A DNA stretch of 64,000 bases from Panaeolus papilionaceus. Lineage: Eukaryota; Basidiomycota; Agaricomycetes; Agaricales. Below the pieces are notes generated by a model that was not told where the DNA came from, ran no database searches, and worked only from the letters and a program-made list of their open reading frames with translations. Where the stretch lies: contig JADNRZ010000028.1 of NCBI GenBank assembly GCA_015501605.1, positions 372,001 through 436,000 of the forward strand, read 5' to 3'. Below, in pieces: positions 12,601 to 23,071 of the stretch; within the stretch, counting starts at the first letter, position 1, and each line of letters starts with the position of its first letter. Made by a program: the position numbers and the translations under genes.

Positions 12601-13198
12601 GACTCGCTGGACCCATGGCTTATGAGGAACTGTAGCGATCTCAATAGGAGGAAAGAACTTCTCCTTGAGATGACCACGCTCATCCTCTGTCCAAGCGAAT
12701 GCTTCGTTGTGAGTGGACATAATGAAGTCAAGGAGCTTAAGCTCCTCTAAATTAAGATCTGAATGCCGCAGGTGGAATTCCTGGCGACGTTCGAAGGTAT
12801 AACGCCCAGTGGGCTCGAAACTCGGAGGGTTGGTAGGTAAGGTTGGTAAATCCTCAAGAGGATTGCCATCACACTGCCGAATGATTTGAAATCGCTCTGG
12901 GAGCTCAGTTACCACAGGGCGAACCTTTTTGGCAACCGGCTTGTACTTTTTCTTCGAAGCAGCAAAACTGGGGAATGAATCGGGAGGGGAATGGGATTTA
13001 AATGGTACATTTGAAAAGGCATCCTCATGAGCATAATTACTCGGAGGAGAGGCAAAAGTGGGAAATGAAGAATGAACAGATGAATCAGAGGCGGAGTTGA
13101 ATACAGAAGAGGGAATGAAATCAAAGGATGATGGATCAAGCTCAGTGCTGGTTATATAATGACCAGCACCAGCCTCTGCAAATGAATCAAATGACAAG
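9613..13198 (-). pseudogene. pol: Ty3/gypsy Pol (RT-RNase H-integrase), one nonsense codon
   Basis: One continuous frame on the minus strand from the insertion junction at 13198 down to 9613. In order it has a Ser-rich linker, a reverse transcriptase with LPMGWTNS and a YIDD box (VPYIDDIPVKG), RNase H (SVDTSYIAVG, TLNEREARFS), an HHCC zinc finger (HDDLGHHG ... CDLCQKRQH) and an integrase core with D, D, E in YMDTMH, VTDNRG and NLAERPH, then a C-terminal tail with no chromodomain. The only break is a TGA at 12067-12069, where relatives have Arg; the frame resumes directly. The upstream part of the polyprotein is at 41544-42452, separated by the 28 kb insertion. Across that junction, using one copy of the target duplication, the frame is open. 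Confidence 0.9.
13192..13198. repeat. Left target-site duplication TGACAAG of the 28.3 kb element
   Basis: TGACAAG directly precedes the CA of the left terminus and recurs directly after the TG of the right terminus (41544-41550). The gypsy sequence on either side is colinear, which is what a target duplication predicts. Confidence 0.75.
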
Positions 13199-13387
13199 CA
13201 GCCATAGAGGCTAGAATCATTAATGAACCCATGTCTCTGGACAGTGACAGCTCATCAGTCAGACCCGTGTATAGCCAGTACTGTCCATGGACAGTAGGGG
13301 CTCAGATATAACCGGGTTGGGGGGTAAATACAACCAAACATCCCTCAGATATAGGGTGGGAGGGGTAAATGGCTATTCTACAGGGTA

Positions 13388-13411
13388 TGGGGGCGGGGAT
13401 GGGGCGGGGGA
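13388..13411 (+). other. G-quadruplex-prone tract in the terminal repeat
   Basis: Four runs of at least four G (core GGGGCGGGGATGGGGCGGGG) in 24 bases on the plus strand. The complementary C-rich copy is in the right terminal repeat near 41330-41352, with one run interrupted. Confidence 0.6.
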
Positions 13412-13527
13412 GGTTATAAATATATTCTATACATATAATACTATTTTTCTAGACAGTTTGCCCCGCCCTCCAGGGGCGGGAAGGGGTGGATGCAGAGGGA
13501 GGAGGTTGGATGTAGTTGATTTTATTT

Positions 13528-13586
13528 AATCCGAGATAAGACAGGATAATTGATGGCGCATCAATTATCCTGTCTTATCTCGGATT
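13528..13586. repeat. Perfect 26 bp hairpin stem with 7 base loop
   Basis: The left arm 13528-13553 (starts AATCCGAGATAAGACAGG) is the exact reverse complement of 13561-13586, around the loop TGGCGCA. The same hairpin is kept in the right terminal repeat at about 41156-41214, so it is part of the element end and not a chance palindrome. Confidence 0.9.
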
Positions 13587-13768
13587 ATCTCATACCTATT
13601 ATTAGCTTGCACAGCATTATTTTCTCTTATGTCATGCTGTTTATCGCGATCATTTCCTGCTCTCTTATCTTAATCAGAACGCGTTAATTAAGAGGCACTT
13701 TATCACACTGCCACGAAATTTAAATAAAATAATTTAAAATAATATTCAATAATTCAGGGTAAAACAAA

Positions 13769-16700
13769 TTATAAATCCCCTTCGTCTTCATCATAGTCGT
13801 CCTCTTCTTCATCATCCTGCCCATTTTCCCTATCTTGATGTTCAAGACCAATGAAAGCCTCCCCTAGATTCGTGAGAGTCATCTCCAATAAAGTGCCATC
13901 GGGAGAAAATGCAGCCTCGGATGCGTTGAAAGCCTTGAGCGGAGAGTGCCATTGTTTCTTAAACTTGGCAGCCAGAGCCCGCTGGTGGGCAGCACACTGG
14001 TGAGCATATGCATTCAAACCCTCCTGCAAAGTGCTATCCACCATCCCCCTCCGTAGTTGAGCCTGTGAAAGCCACTTCTTGGCCTTCCACTCCAAGTACT
14101 GCAGCACCCTTCGCATCTCTTCCTTCAAGAGGGGAACCTCCTCCTTTGCCCGCAATACCCTTGCCCGACTCTTTGCCCATTCAGCCTGAAGAATTTTATC
14201 TGCATCCATATTCTTTGTAGACGCACCCCTCCCCAACCAGATCCATGAAATCGTCCTGCCCGTTTCGCCAGTACCATCCCTTTTATCTCTCTCCTCAGGG
14301 AGCAAGCTGAAATTATCAGTTTGGCTTTGATCCTCCCTGAGGGGATTCAACCCCTTCTCCTTCCCCTCACTCTTTCCCCGCTCCTCTGCTTCAGCCGATT
14401 TCTGCCCTGCAACCCCCCCATACTTTCCAACATTGCTAGCCCTCTCCTTCTCATCCTTATCCTCATCCTCCTCGTCCTCCTCGTCCTCCTTGTCCTTGTC
14501 ATCCCAACTATCTTCATCCTCGTCATCCTCCAAACCCTGTTGCTTCAGTTGTGCCAGCTGTTCATCGGTAAGAGTTCCCTTCCTTCCTTCAGACCTCTTC
14601 AATTTGTTGGGATCTTGATAGCTTCTGATATCCGCATCGGCAAGAACCCGCAGCTCCTCCTCCCAATCCCCCCTTCCGCACAACGCTAGCTTTGCTTCAC
14701 GAGCAGAGCGATATCGCGCAGCAGCCAACCGTGCCCTCTCATGAACTCTGTCAATGAGAGCACGCAACCATGTCCCCTCCCTTTGACCCCGGGAATTCTT
14801 GTTCTTGAAGTGAACAAGCCGACTTTTAAGGCGAAGTGGTCAAGGGCACTGAGACACTGGGCAGTCCGCAGCTGCTCCTCAATCTCGGGAAGCCCCTGAA
14901 TACAGACGGTTTGTCGATGAGGAAGGGGAATATGGGAGGGTAGCCAGAGGGTACGATTTTCGGCGACATCTTCAATTGATGATGGCTCTGCTGCCTCCTG
15001 GCCTAACTGACGCTGGTAAGAAAGGAGGCCAGGGAGATAGATTGGAAGATGTTGCTCCCAGGAGCGTATTCTTGATGTAAGTTGATTCCGCTGCTCAACG
15101 AGCCCCCCAGCTTGAGACGCTGTAGCCTTCGCGACATCGATCCTTGCAAATCGTTGAAGACGGCGTCTAGGCGGAAAAAAAAAATAGTAAGGAGAAGCTG
15201 AATTAAGAGAGTGACATCTACGTACTGTGTCTCCTCAATATCTAACCCTATTTTGATAAACGCGTCGGGGCTGGTGGTATGATGGGGTGAATTGGTTGTT
15301 TTGAGACGCTCCTGTTCCTCCTCCGCGAGCTCCTTCCTCACCTCTGCCTCAGTGATTCCTAAAAAGAAAATGATGAGTAAAGCACATTGCATAGGGGGGT
15401 GGGCAGACTACCTTCATCAGCGTCATACGGGCAGGGCTTTTTCTTGGGTATGGATGGATCAGCCTCATATTGGGCGCACATCAAGCCCCACTTGTCCTCT
15501 AGCTCCTTTCCAACAGCCTCGCAAAGTCCCCGGTGAGCCTCTGCTTGCATGTTGCGGTTGGCGAGTGCGGCTCTGTATTTTCGTAGAAGGGTTGGGCCCA
15601 TGGTGGAGTACTTCATCCAATTCCAGTGGCTGAAATGGCTATCAAGCACAACGTGACGTGTTCCCCATCCCTGGGACTGGGTTGAGGTACCAAGGGGGTT
15701 ATGGAAACCCCAGACGTGTTCAGGGGTTTCCATATCTGAAAGACTGACGCCAGGGATGTAATTGAGGGAGTACACCTGATGATTGTCGGTGATGTGCATG
15801 GGTTCGTGGAGTTTGGGAACGGCAGGAATGAGGTTGGTGTCTTTGGAGATGGAGAATTCCTGGGGCCAATCGGCAGCAGACATTCGCTTGTCAAGGTTTT
15901 TAAACCACTGACAGGCTATGTCGTAGCTGATGAGCACCATCGGGTGATCTTTGAAGTCCTGCATTGCCGATCCGAAGATATAATCCATATTGGAGTATCT
16001 GACCATGAGTTAGTGTGATGTTACAAACGTTGAATGGCTGTCAGCACATACCTTTCACCCTTTTGAAGATTTCCTATGGACTGTGGAAGAACCATCTCTG
16101 ACCACCCACAAAAAGCCCCCCCGACACCCGTGTATCTCAGACCCTTGGAAAAGCGTGTGCTGGCTTGAATGATTGCTTGAAAACCGACGCAGGAACTGAC
16201 CTGTAGGCAAGCATGGATTAGTGGTGAGCAAGGAATGGGATAAGACGATACACACGTCGGTATCATTGGCGCGGTTAACGACATACTTTTCATAATCCTC
16301 CCTCCCAATCATATAGGCCCATCCCACCCCAAGTCCAGGATCTTGGTCGTAGTTGGAAACGAGTTGGTTTTTGAGCCGAAAATTGGCGTCCATCGCAATG
16401 AAGGGCATGTATAGGTAGCTTGGGGTATCGGTTAGTACTTTCGGCAGCACAGGGTGAATGAAGGGCCTACCTGGAATCCTTGTGAACGCATCTCCACCCC
16501 TCTGGCAAATTTATCCCTGGATGTGGACAAGACGGACATCTCAACCCCAACTCCCCTGGCTTTGTCTTATCTGGACCCCCTGCGTCATGGGCCCTTCCTC
16601 CCCACTTCAACAGCATGAGATGGCGCCATTGGAGCGTCATCCGGAAGAGCTCGCGGTAACGAGAACGAAAGGTTTTGAGACCCGTGTTGTCAGTCAGCTT

Positions 16701-17745
16701 GACTAGACCTTGGTAGAAGTTGTAGAGCGCCAATTTAGTGGTCAGAGATAGCTTGTGTAGGTGATTAAGCAGCTCAAAGGTGGCACAGGTTTTGATGATG
16801 ATTTGGGAGGCGGGGTAGAGACGGCGACGAAGCAGCTGTATGTGCTGCGGCTCACCACAACCGCAGCCACAGTACTGCAGGTTGACTTCATGAATTCCGT
16901 TGATGTGAAGGACGAGGAGGGATTTATGACAGGGTGTGGGGGAGGTGCAATACATGCTGGCATGGTTCAAGGTAACCTTTAAACCCAAAGATGCAAGGGA
17001 AACGGGTTCAAAATGTGACCCATTCCAAAACTAAGGTAATGCATCAATAATGGATCGATGGATTGAGAGGAGAAGATTACCTGTATATGATGGAACGGCA
17101 ACCGCCTATGTCTGTGGACACAGCACTCCTTGCACGTTAAATCTGGAAGGATGCATTCCGATTCACATCGGTAGGCTGGAGAGCCTGGGTGTTTTTTCTT
17201 CGTAGATAGACAGTCAGGGCACTTAGTACCCTTAATAAAATCGCTGCGGCCTGCAAAGCACAGGGTTTCATCCAGGTAGGAACTTCGGCATAAATCCCTC
17301 CACACAACATTGGGTCTTTTCTTAAAATGAAATGAGAAAGGTTTGAAAGATTTAAGCTTACTAAAAAAAATCAACGTACCAACACCTGTGACCTCGCCTT
17401 CCTCTTCTTTTTAGATGAGATCGCCTGTGGCCGCAAGGGCTTATCCTTTACGATACTGCTCTTCAATGCTTTCTCAAACAGTGATCCGTTGGGATCCAGA
17501 GCAAAATCATCATCCTCCGGCGGCTCCCAATCAGTGGCACTTGTCCAAGCGGTATATGATGGTATAGAGAAGGTGAATTGTGTGTTGGGAGCAACAAAAC
17601 CACTGGCTGGGCCGTGTTTGAATGAATGGGCTTCGCGAGAAGTGACAGAGTGGTATGCATCGTCGCCAAAAGGGATGCGGATACGGCAAGAGCCGCCTTC
17701 GTTGGCTGCACGAGCCGAAGCGGTCCTAAAGGATGAATTGGACAT
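13769..17745 (-). pseudogene. KDZ transposase (CxC2 type), eight exons, one 1-base frameshift
   Basis: DDE transposase of the KDZ class. Minus-strand exons are 17745-17380, 17320-17081, 17030-16471, 16418-16256, 16200-16052, 15998-15412, 15358-15226 and 15166-13769, all joining in phase. The CxC2 zinc cluster spans exons 2-3 (CPDC, CESEC, CKECCVHRH, then YCGCGCGE). Presumed catalytic residues are D399 (AMDANFR), D519 (SYDIACQW) and a Glu near 586 (PEHVWGF). The C-terminal part has the SWIWLG motif, an AEWAKSRAR helix typical of agaric KDZ proteins and an acidic tail. In the last exon the reading frame slips by one missing base near 14840; about 350 further residues then follow in the new frame. 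It is otherwise complete (~1,199 aa). It sits at the left end of the 28 kb element, facing the terminus. Confidence 0.9.
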
Positions 17746-18407
17746 ATTATTGTGGTAGAGCTGAAGCGGTAGGGAATGATGATTAGGGGGCGATCACAGG
17801 CTGAGACTCGAGGCAGTCACAACTTCGTGGTCATGTGAAGTCCAGATGGGTTGAGTGGAAAGGCGGACCGGATAAACAAAGTAACGGGGAGTTCATCACT
17901 CACGCAGGATTTGTTTAGCTCCATACTGTTGAACTGACCTCACCCCACCTGTCCGCCCACACATTTAATAATAACCCAGTCTAAAAGGTGGGCCTCAATC
18001 CCTACTTGAGTATTTTTTCTATTCGATGACCGCTGCATGATTCTTGAGAAATACCCGGGCACGGGAATACACTCAGATCGCCAGTCTGGATCACCAACTT
18101 TACAGTGTTGTGTAGAAATACCCGGGCACGGGAATACGCTGCACAACACTGGTGTCTTCTAAGTTCACCATAATGATTTATAGACTTTTTTACACCCCCC
18201 CTTCCAGTATTTATTATAAAAACTAATCCTTAAACATCTGCGACAGATAACAGACTACCCACATGATGCATATGTGTAAGGTAATCCATATCTCGTTTAA
18301 CCATGATTTATGAGATGAGCTACATTATTTTATTCACAATAGGACGCCGTCATTGCAAATAATCCGAATTTCTGCATATCTGGACTGGCTCAGGCTGCTC
18401 ACCAACG
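17746..18407. promoter_or_regulatory. Spacer between KDZ transposase and nested element, with a repeated GC motif
   Basis: Upstream of the transposase. A 24 bp sequence with core ACCCGGGCACGGGAAT occurs exactly at 18047-18070 and 18114-18137. The second copy sits in the loop of a 10 bp perfect stem (CAGTGTTGTG at 18103-18112, CACAACACTG at 18142-18151). It is probably promoter DNA of the transposase. The right end, up to 18407, may hold the missing 5' part of the TET/JBP-type gene: a plausible acceptor TTCACAATAG lies at about 18350, but I could not join it in frame. Confidence 0.45.
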
Positions 18408-19720
18408 CACATAGGTAAGCTATGCATCAAGAACTGAGTTAATCCATGGAATTATGAAAAGGCAAGAACTGAGTTGGGTCTATGGAATCTGTGGAATTGT
18501 GCAGTTGGGTGGTAGGTGGGTAGGGAGGGTAGCGGGTGGTGGGCAGGTAGTGGTGGGCAGGTATCGGGTGGGTGGTAGGTAGATAAGTATCGGGTGGGTG
18601 GTAGGTAGGTAGGTGGATAGCGGGTGGGCAGCAAGCAGGCAGGTGGTGGGTAGGTGGGTAGATGGCGGGTGGTAGGGTAGGTGGGTAGGTAGCGGTTGGG
18701 AGGTAGGTAGGTAGCGACAGGTGGTAGGTAGGTAGCAGGTGGCAGGGAGCAGGCGTGTGGGCTGCGACGGATGGTAGGTAGCGGGTGGTAAATGGCCAGC
18801 GAGCAGGTGCGTGGTGGGTAGGTAGCGGGTGGTAGGTAGGTGGGTAGATGGGTAGATGGTAGGTAGGTGGGTAGGTGGGTAGGTAGCGGGTGGACAGCGA
18901 GCAGGCGAGTCAGTGGGAAGTAGAAGGTAGCGGGTGGTAAATGAGGAGCGAACAGGCGGGTGATGGGTAGTTAGCGGGTGGTTGGTAGGTGGTGGGTAGG
19001 CAGGTAGGTGGGTAGGTAGGTAGTAGGTCGTAAATGCGCAGCGAGCAGGCGGGTGAGTGGGACAGTGAATAACAAACAAGCAGTGGTTGTTAGGCGTAGC
19101 AGGCGAAGTTGATAATCCGTAAGCAGCCGGTTGATTCAGCAGCCGAACCACCAACAAGCACACGTGCTGTGGGATGGGTGGAAAGCGAGCAGGCGGTTGC
19201 GTGGTTGGTCGTCGTAGCAAGCGAAGTTGATGGTACATGATCATTAAGCAGCCGAATAGTTCAGCAGCCGAACCAACAACAAGCACAGGTGATGGGTGGA
19301 AAGTGAGCAAGCGGGTGAGTGGTGGGTTGCGAGCAGGCGGAGGGTAGGTAGCAGGCGGGTTAAGCAGGTCGGGTTGAGCTCATGGTTGGGGACTGGGTAG
19401 GCGAGCAGGCGTTGTGTGTTTCTTTTTAGAATTATGCTTTAAAATAGAATAATAATGACGATAAAATAGTTAATGCATGAGGAGCTGATAGCCCATCGTG
19501 AGTGCGTTAGCAGCCGAGTGTCCGTTACATGGAGATTCAAAGCGGCCGTTAGGATTGTCGCAGGCGATCATGATTGATCAGTACTCGTCGCAAGCCAGCA
19601 ACCGGTTCTCGCCTGACAATTTAGCACATTTAGCAGCATCCGTTAATAGATGGTCAGTGAGCAGGCGATAGCAGGCAGCAAAGATGGTGTTGTTCACAAG
19701 CGGGCAACCGTGGGAATACA
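18408..19720. repeat. Left inverted repeat of the 14.5 kb element (inner limit approximate)
   Basis: Begins with about 90 bp nearly identical to the complement of 32889-32800, then a GGTAGGTGGG-type minisatellite. Next is a block starting ATGAGGAGCTGATAGCCC that has a clear diverged counterpart on the right arm at about 31880-32030. Confidence 0.75.
18496..19380. repeat. GGTAGGTGGGTAGCGGGTGG-type minisatellite
   Basis: Irregular arrays of GGTAGGT, GGGTAGCGGGTGG and GAGCAGGCGGGTG units. The long Thr/Pro/Leu-rich open frame across it on the minus strand is a product of the repeat. A complementary array lies at about 32110-32810. Confidence 0.85.
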
Positions 19721-19831
19721 AACCCGTCTTTCGATGTGTCAGGATGGTTTTTTTTTCTTGCTCTTCTTCTACAACCATCTCCAATCGAAAACCCATCGAT
19801 CCGACCGATCTCGCTCTCCTCCAAATTACCC

Positions 19832-22811
19832 ATGGCAAACTTCGATGCTGAACACTTCTTCCGTGTGCTCAACCAAGTTCGCGATCGATTGATCCCAGTA
19901 TTGACGAGCAATGACGGGCGGGCATGTGCACAAGTGCTTGCTACTGTAAATGCTGAGCGGGTAAGATAGCCATTCTCTCCCATGCGGCAATCAATGCTCA
20001 TTTTACAAAAAGGAGTACCTAAATGGAATTGTTAGCCAAGCGCGCGAAGGCTCCACCATTCCCGCGCCGTCAAACGTTGCTGGAGCAAGTCATCGCCCCA
20101 TGCATGGGTTTTTTGGGTGGGCCTCCACTTCAAGCAGCTTGTTGCTGACCAAAGGACGGAAGCGGAACAGTCAGCAACCAATGTGTCTTCCAAGATGAAT
20201 GAGTGGAGGCAGATGATGATGAATGGGGAAGAACTTCGAGGAGCGACCGAAGCGGCCGCTCCCCTTGCAGCGCCACCACCAGGAGCCTCAGTTGGTTCTC
20301 CTCCCATTGCTGCGCCTGCTCCTTCGCCTGCTCGTGCTACTGCTCCCGCTCGTGCTACTGCACCTGCACCTGCACCTTCTCCTGCTCGCTCAGCCGCTCG
20401 TCCCGCACCTGCTTCACCTGCTCCGCTTCCCCTGCTGTTCTTGCACCTTCTCCTCGTGCCCCACCTACCACGGCTGCTCTTCCCCGCGGCCCACCTGCTA
20501 CTGCTAATCCCTCCCGTACCCCGGCTGCTCCTCCCGCGCCCCCCTGTGACGGCTGCTGGCGCTCCAACTACTCGACCAGCAGCCGTTCCACCTGTCCCCG
20601 CAACGGCTGCTGGTCCTGCTGCTCGCGCTCCTGCTGCTCAGCCAGCGACGGCCGCTCCACCTCCACGTCCCGTCATTGCTCAAACCCGGCCAGCAAGCGG
20701 AGTACCCGCTGGACCCTCCATGCAGCCACCTGCGGCTCCGGTTGCCGGTGGCTCTAGGGCATCAGCCCAATACCGGCCGGCCGCTGTCCACCCACCCTCT
20801 CGTCTTACAACGACATGGACTCCTGGTAAGTATTGCAGACCAAATTGCATTCAGCAAAGCTAACTTTTTGACAGAAGACTTAGCAGGGAAAAGGAACCTC
20901 GAGGAGGAGTCGGAGGAAGAGACCACAGAAGGTAAGCAATCAGGAATGTAACAATTCTTACTTCAAATCGACCATCTTATAGGAAGCAAGCGGCGGCGTT
21001 TGGAAGGCCACGACGATGTCTCGTCTGCAAGTTCGGCTCCTTCAGGGTCTCCGGCTGCTTCCAAGCTAACGCTCAAGGGTACTAGGAAGCGGTCGACAAA
21101 ACTCGAGGAATACCCTGTTCGCTGTGCCCAGTGCGAGAAAGCTGGGAAGAGTTGTCTAAAATCCTCACAGAGCAACCGGTGCCGAGCGTGTGCACAAAAC
21201 AAGGTAAAATGCTCTTACTCACTCAATCGTAGGGAGGCGGCTGCACTGGGTGCAGCAAATAAAAAGGCCAAGTTGGAGACCATGGTAGCTGCGGGCGTCA
21301 TTGATGAAAGTCAAGCGGCCGAGTCAAGTAAGGGGAAGGGAAAGGAGCGTGCAGCTGAAGACGAGGCGGAGTACAAGCCGTCAGATGAGGAAGCCAAGCC
21401 AAAACGTCGTAAAGGTGCAAAAGGTAAGCACATCCCTAGTTATGCACTGCCAAAATAACTGAAATTCACAATTTCTTGTTCAGTCACAGTCTCGGAGTTG
21501 AACGAGGTCGTTCAAGACTTGAAGGAACGCATCATAACTTTGGAGAAAGACGCACTCGACAACGCACAACTTCTTGGCAAAAGCCTGAGTGCAATCCGCA
21601 TGTTTCGCTATGAAACCGGTAATGCTCTTCTTGGAATCGGAGAAGATCTGTCACTGGCACTGGCGAAGAGCGACGCTGGAGCGGCCGCTCCCAACATCGG
21701 CCGGCCACCAGTTTCAAAGGCCTATCGTTTGGGTCCACAGTCCCACATTGTGCAACCCACCTTGTGGGCGGCCGGTGACCAGTACATTTTCCGGGACCAT
21801 CATCAGCGCGACAAGTACCCCGAATATTTCCATCCAAGGCTTGTCTCAGTAGATGAAGACCGGGTCGCCACTTGGGGAGAAGCTCTTCCCCATCACTACA
21901 TTGTTGGAGCGGCCGATGCAATTCAGGTTCCCTACGGCACCCCAAGCGACGACCCGACCATCCTCCCGAGAGCCCAGGGTCCCAGGTACAGGTTTGGCCC
22001 CAAGGGCAAAGCTAATGACCAACCTGGCAGCTCTGCTCCTGACACACCTGCTTCTGCTTCTGCCTCTGCCTTGCCTTCCGCCAAGTCCCAGCTGAGCATG
22101 CTGCTGGGTGAGGGAACTCATGGGAGCGTGATGGAATGGGCGGCCGGTCAAATGCCTCCCGCGGCCGCTCCTGGCTCTGACCCAATGGATGTTGATCCGA
22201 CTCAACCGCATCCAACTGTCGACCCAGCACAACTTCATCTGCCGGTTGCTGCGGCTTCCACCTCCAGCCAGGGCAGTCATCAGCAAATGACCCAAGGTAC
22301 GCATCCAGAGTCGGGTGCGACAGATCCAGCTGGATCCACTAACATCACCCACCAGGCAACAAGCCCGCCCACTGAGGGGTGTCAGACCATGAGCTCTCTC
22401 AATGCCATTGAAGCGGCCGGTCATATCATTATCCCCCCTCCCTCAAATTGCTTCGACACTCCTTCTCCTCTTTCAATTGGACTCTCACTAGGGCCTTTCA
22501 CTGCTGAGCAGGAAAAGGTGGTGGACACAACAACTCGATTGGGTCACGGGCTTGAGGGCCTTTCCCCTCTGACGGATGCTGGGTCTTTCACAGAGGCATC
22601 GGCTGCAGTGGCTGGTCCATCCCATGCAACCAGTGGAAGATCAAGAGGTAAAAAGGCACGGCGAACATCAGTGTTGCCACGCCATGCTGCTGCAACACGC
22701 TCGCGTACCAGCACGCCTGCCTCTCAACTCTCGCCTCGTCGCACTCGGTCACGGACTGGAACACCCGCCTCCCAGCCTGCTCTTCGTCGCTCCGGCCGCC
22801 TCGCCAAATAG
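19832..22811 (+). CDS. Zn(II)2Cys6 cluster protein with coiled coil, transposon-borne, 914 aa
   Basis: Probable nuclear DNA-binding protein. Exons 19832-19960, 20036-20825, 20875-20931, 20983-21423 and 21484-22811 join in frame to 914 residues. Domains in order: a helical N-terminus; a very long Ala/Pro-rich disordered region (about 100-300); a basic KRRRLE patch; at residues 373-402 a perfect fungal binuclear zinc cluster with spacing CX2CX6CX8CX2CX6C; a Lys-rich linker; a heptad-like helix (VSELNEVVQDLKERIITLEKD), as often follows such clusters in dimeric regulators; then a Ser/Pro-rich C-terminus ending in Arg/Ser/Thr repeats. Known Zn(II)2Cys6 regulators bind CGG triplets, and this gene sits in an element packed with CGGCCG. 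Convergent with the next gene (261 bp apart). The target is inference. Confidence 0.8.
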
Positions 22812-23071
22812 ACTTTTTTTTATGTTGTTTTGTTGGACTTGCACCATGTACCATTTCCCTCTGCCTTGTCTGCTTTTTTCATGTTACATATTTTTCCTCG
22901 TTTTGTGCTTCTTGTTAGCGGCCGCTTATTTCTAACCTTGTTTCATACCCCGACATTTTGATTCGCCGCTTTTTTGGACTCCAATATGTTCTTATCTCTC
23001 AATTTTGCATCGTATATAATTTTGTTACTATCACGTTTGATGCAATACAAAGAGGTTGATTGTTTTAGCAA

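Larger units (their letters stand above)
13199..13683. repeat. Left terminal inverted repeat of the 28.3 kb element
   Basis: Matches 41543-41060 in inverted orientation with only scattered differences. Reading inward: CAGCCATAGAGGCT, a CTGTCCATGGACAG palindrome at about 13281, a G-rich tract at 13388-13411, a TATAAATATA stretch and a long perfect hairpin. Similarity stops just after TTAATCAGAAC. Confidence 0.9.

Noticed and set aside
14008..14689. Plus-strand frames opposite the KDZ last exon
   Set aside because: Shadows of the acidic and Glu/Lys-rich coding sequence on the minus strand, which matches a known family.
18480..19310. Long Thr/Pro/Leu-rich open frame on the minus strand, and its mirror at 32217-32858
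   Set aside because: Lies wholly in the GGTAGGTGGG minisatellite; several frames are open at once and composition follows the repeat.
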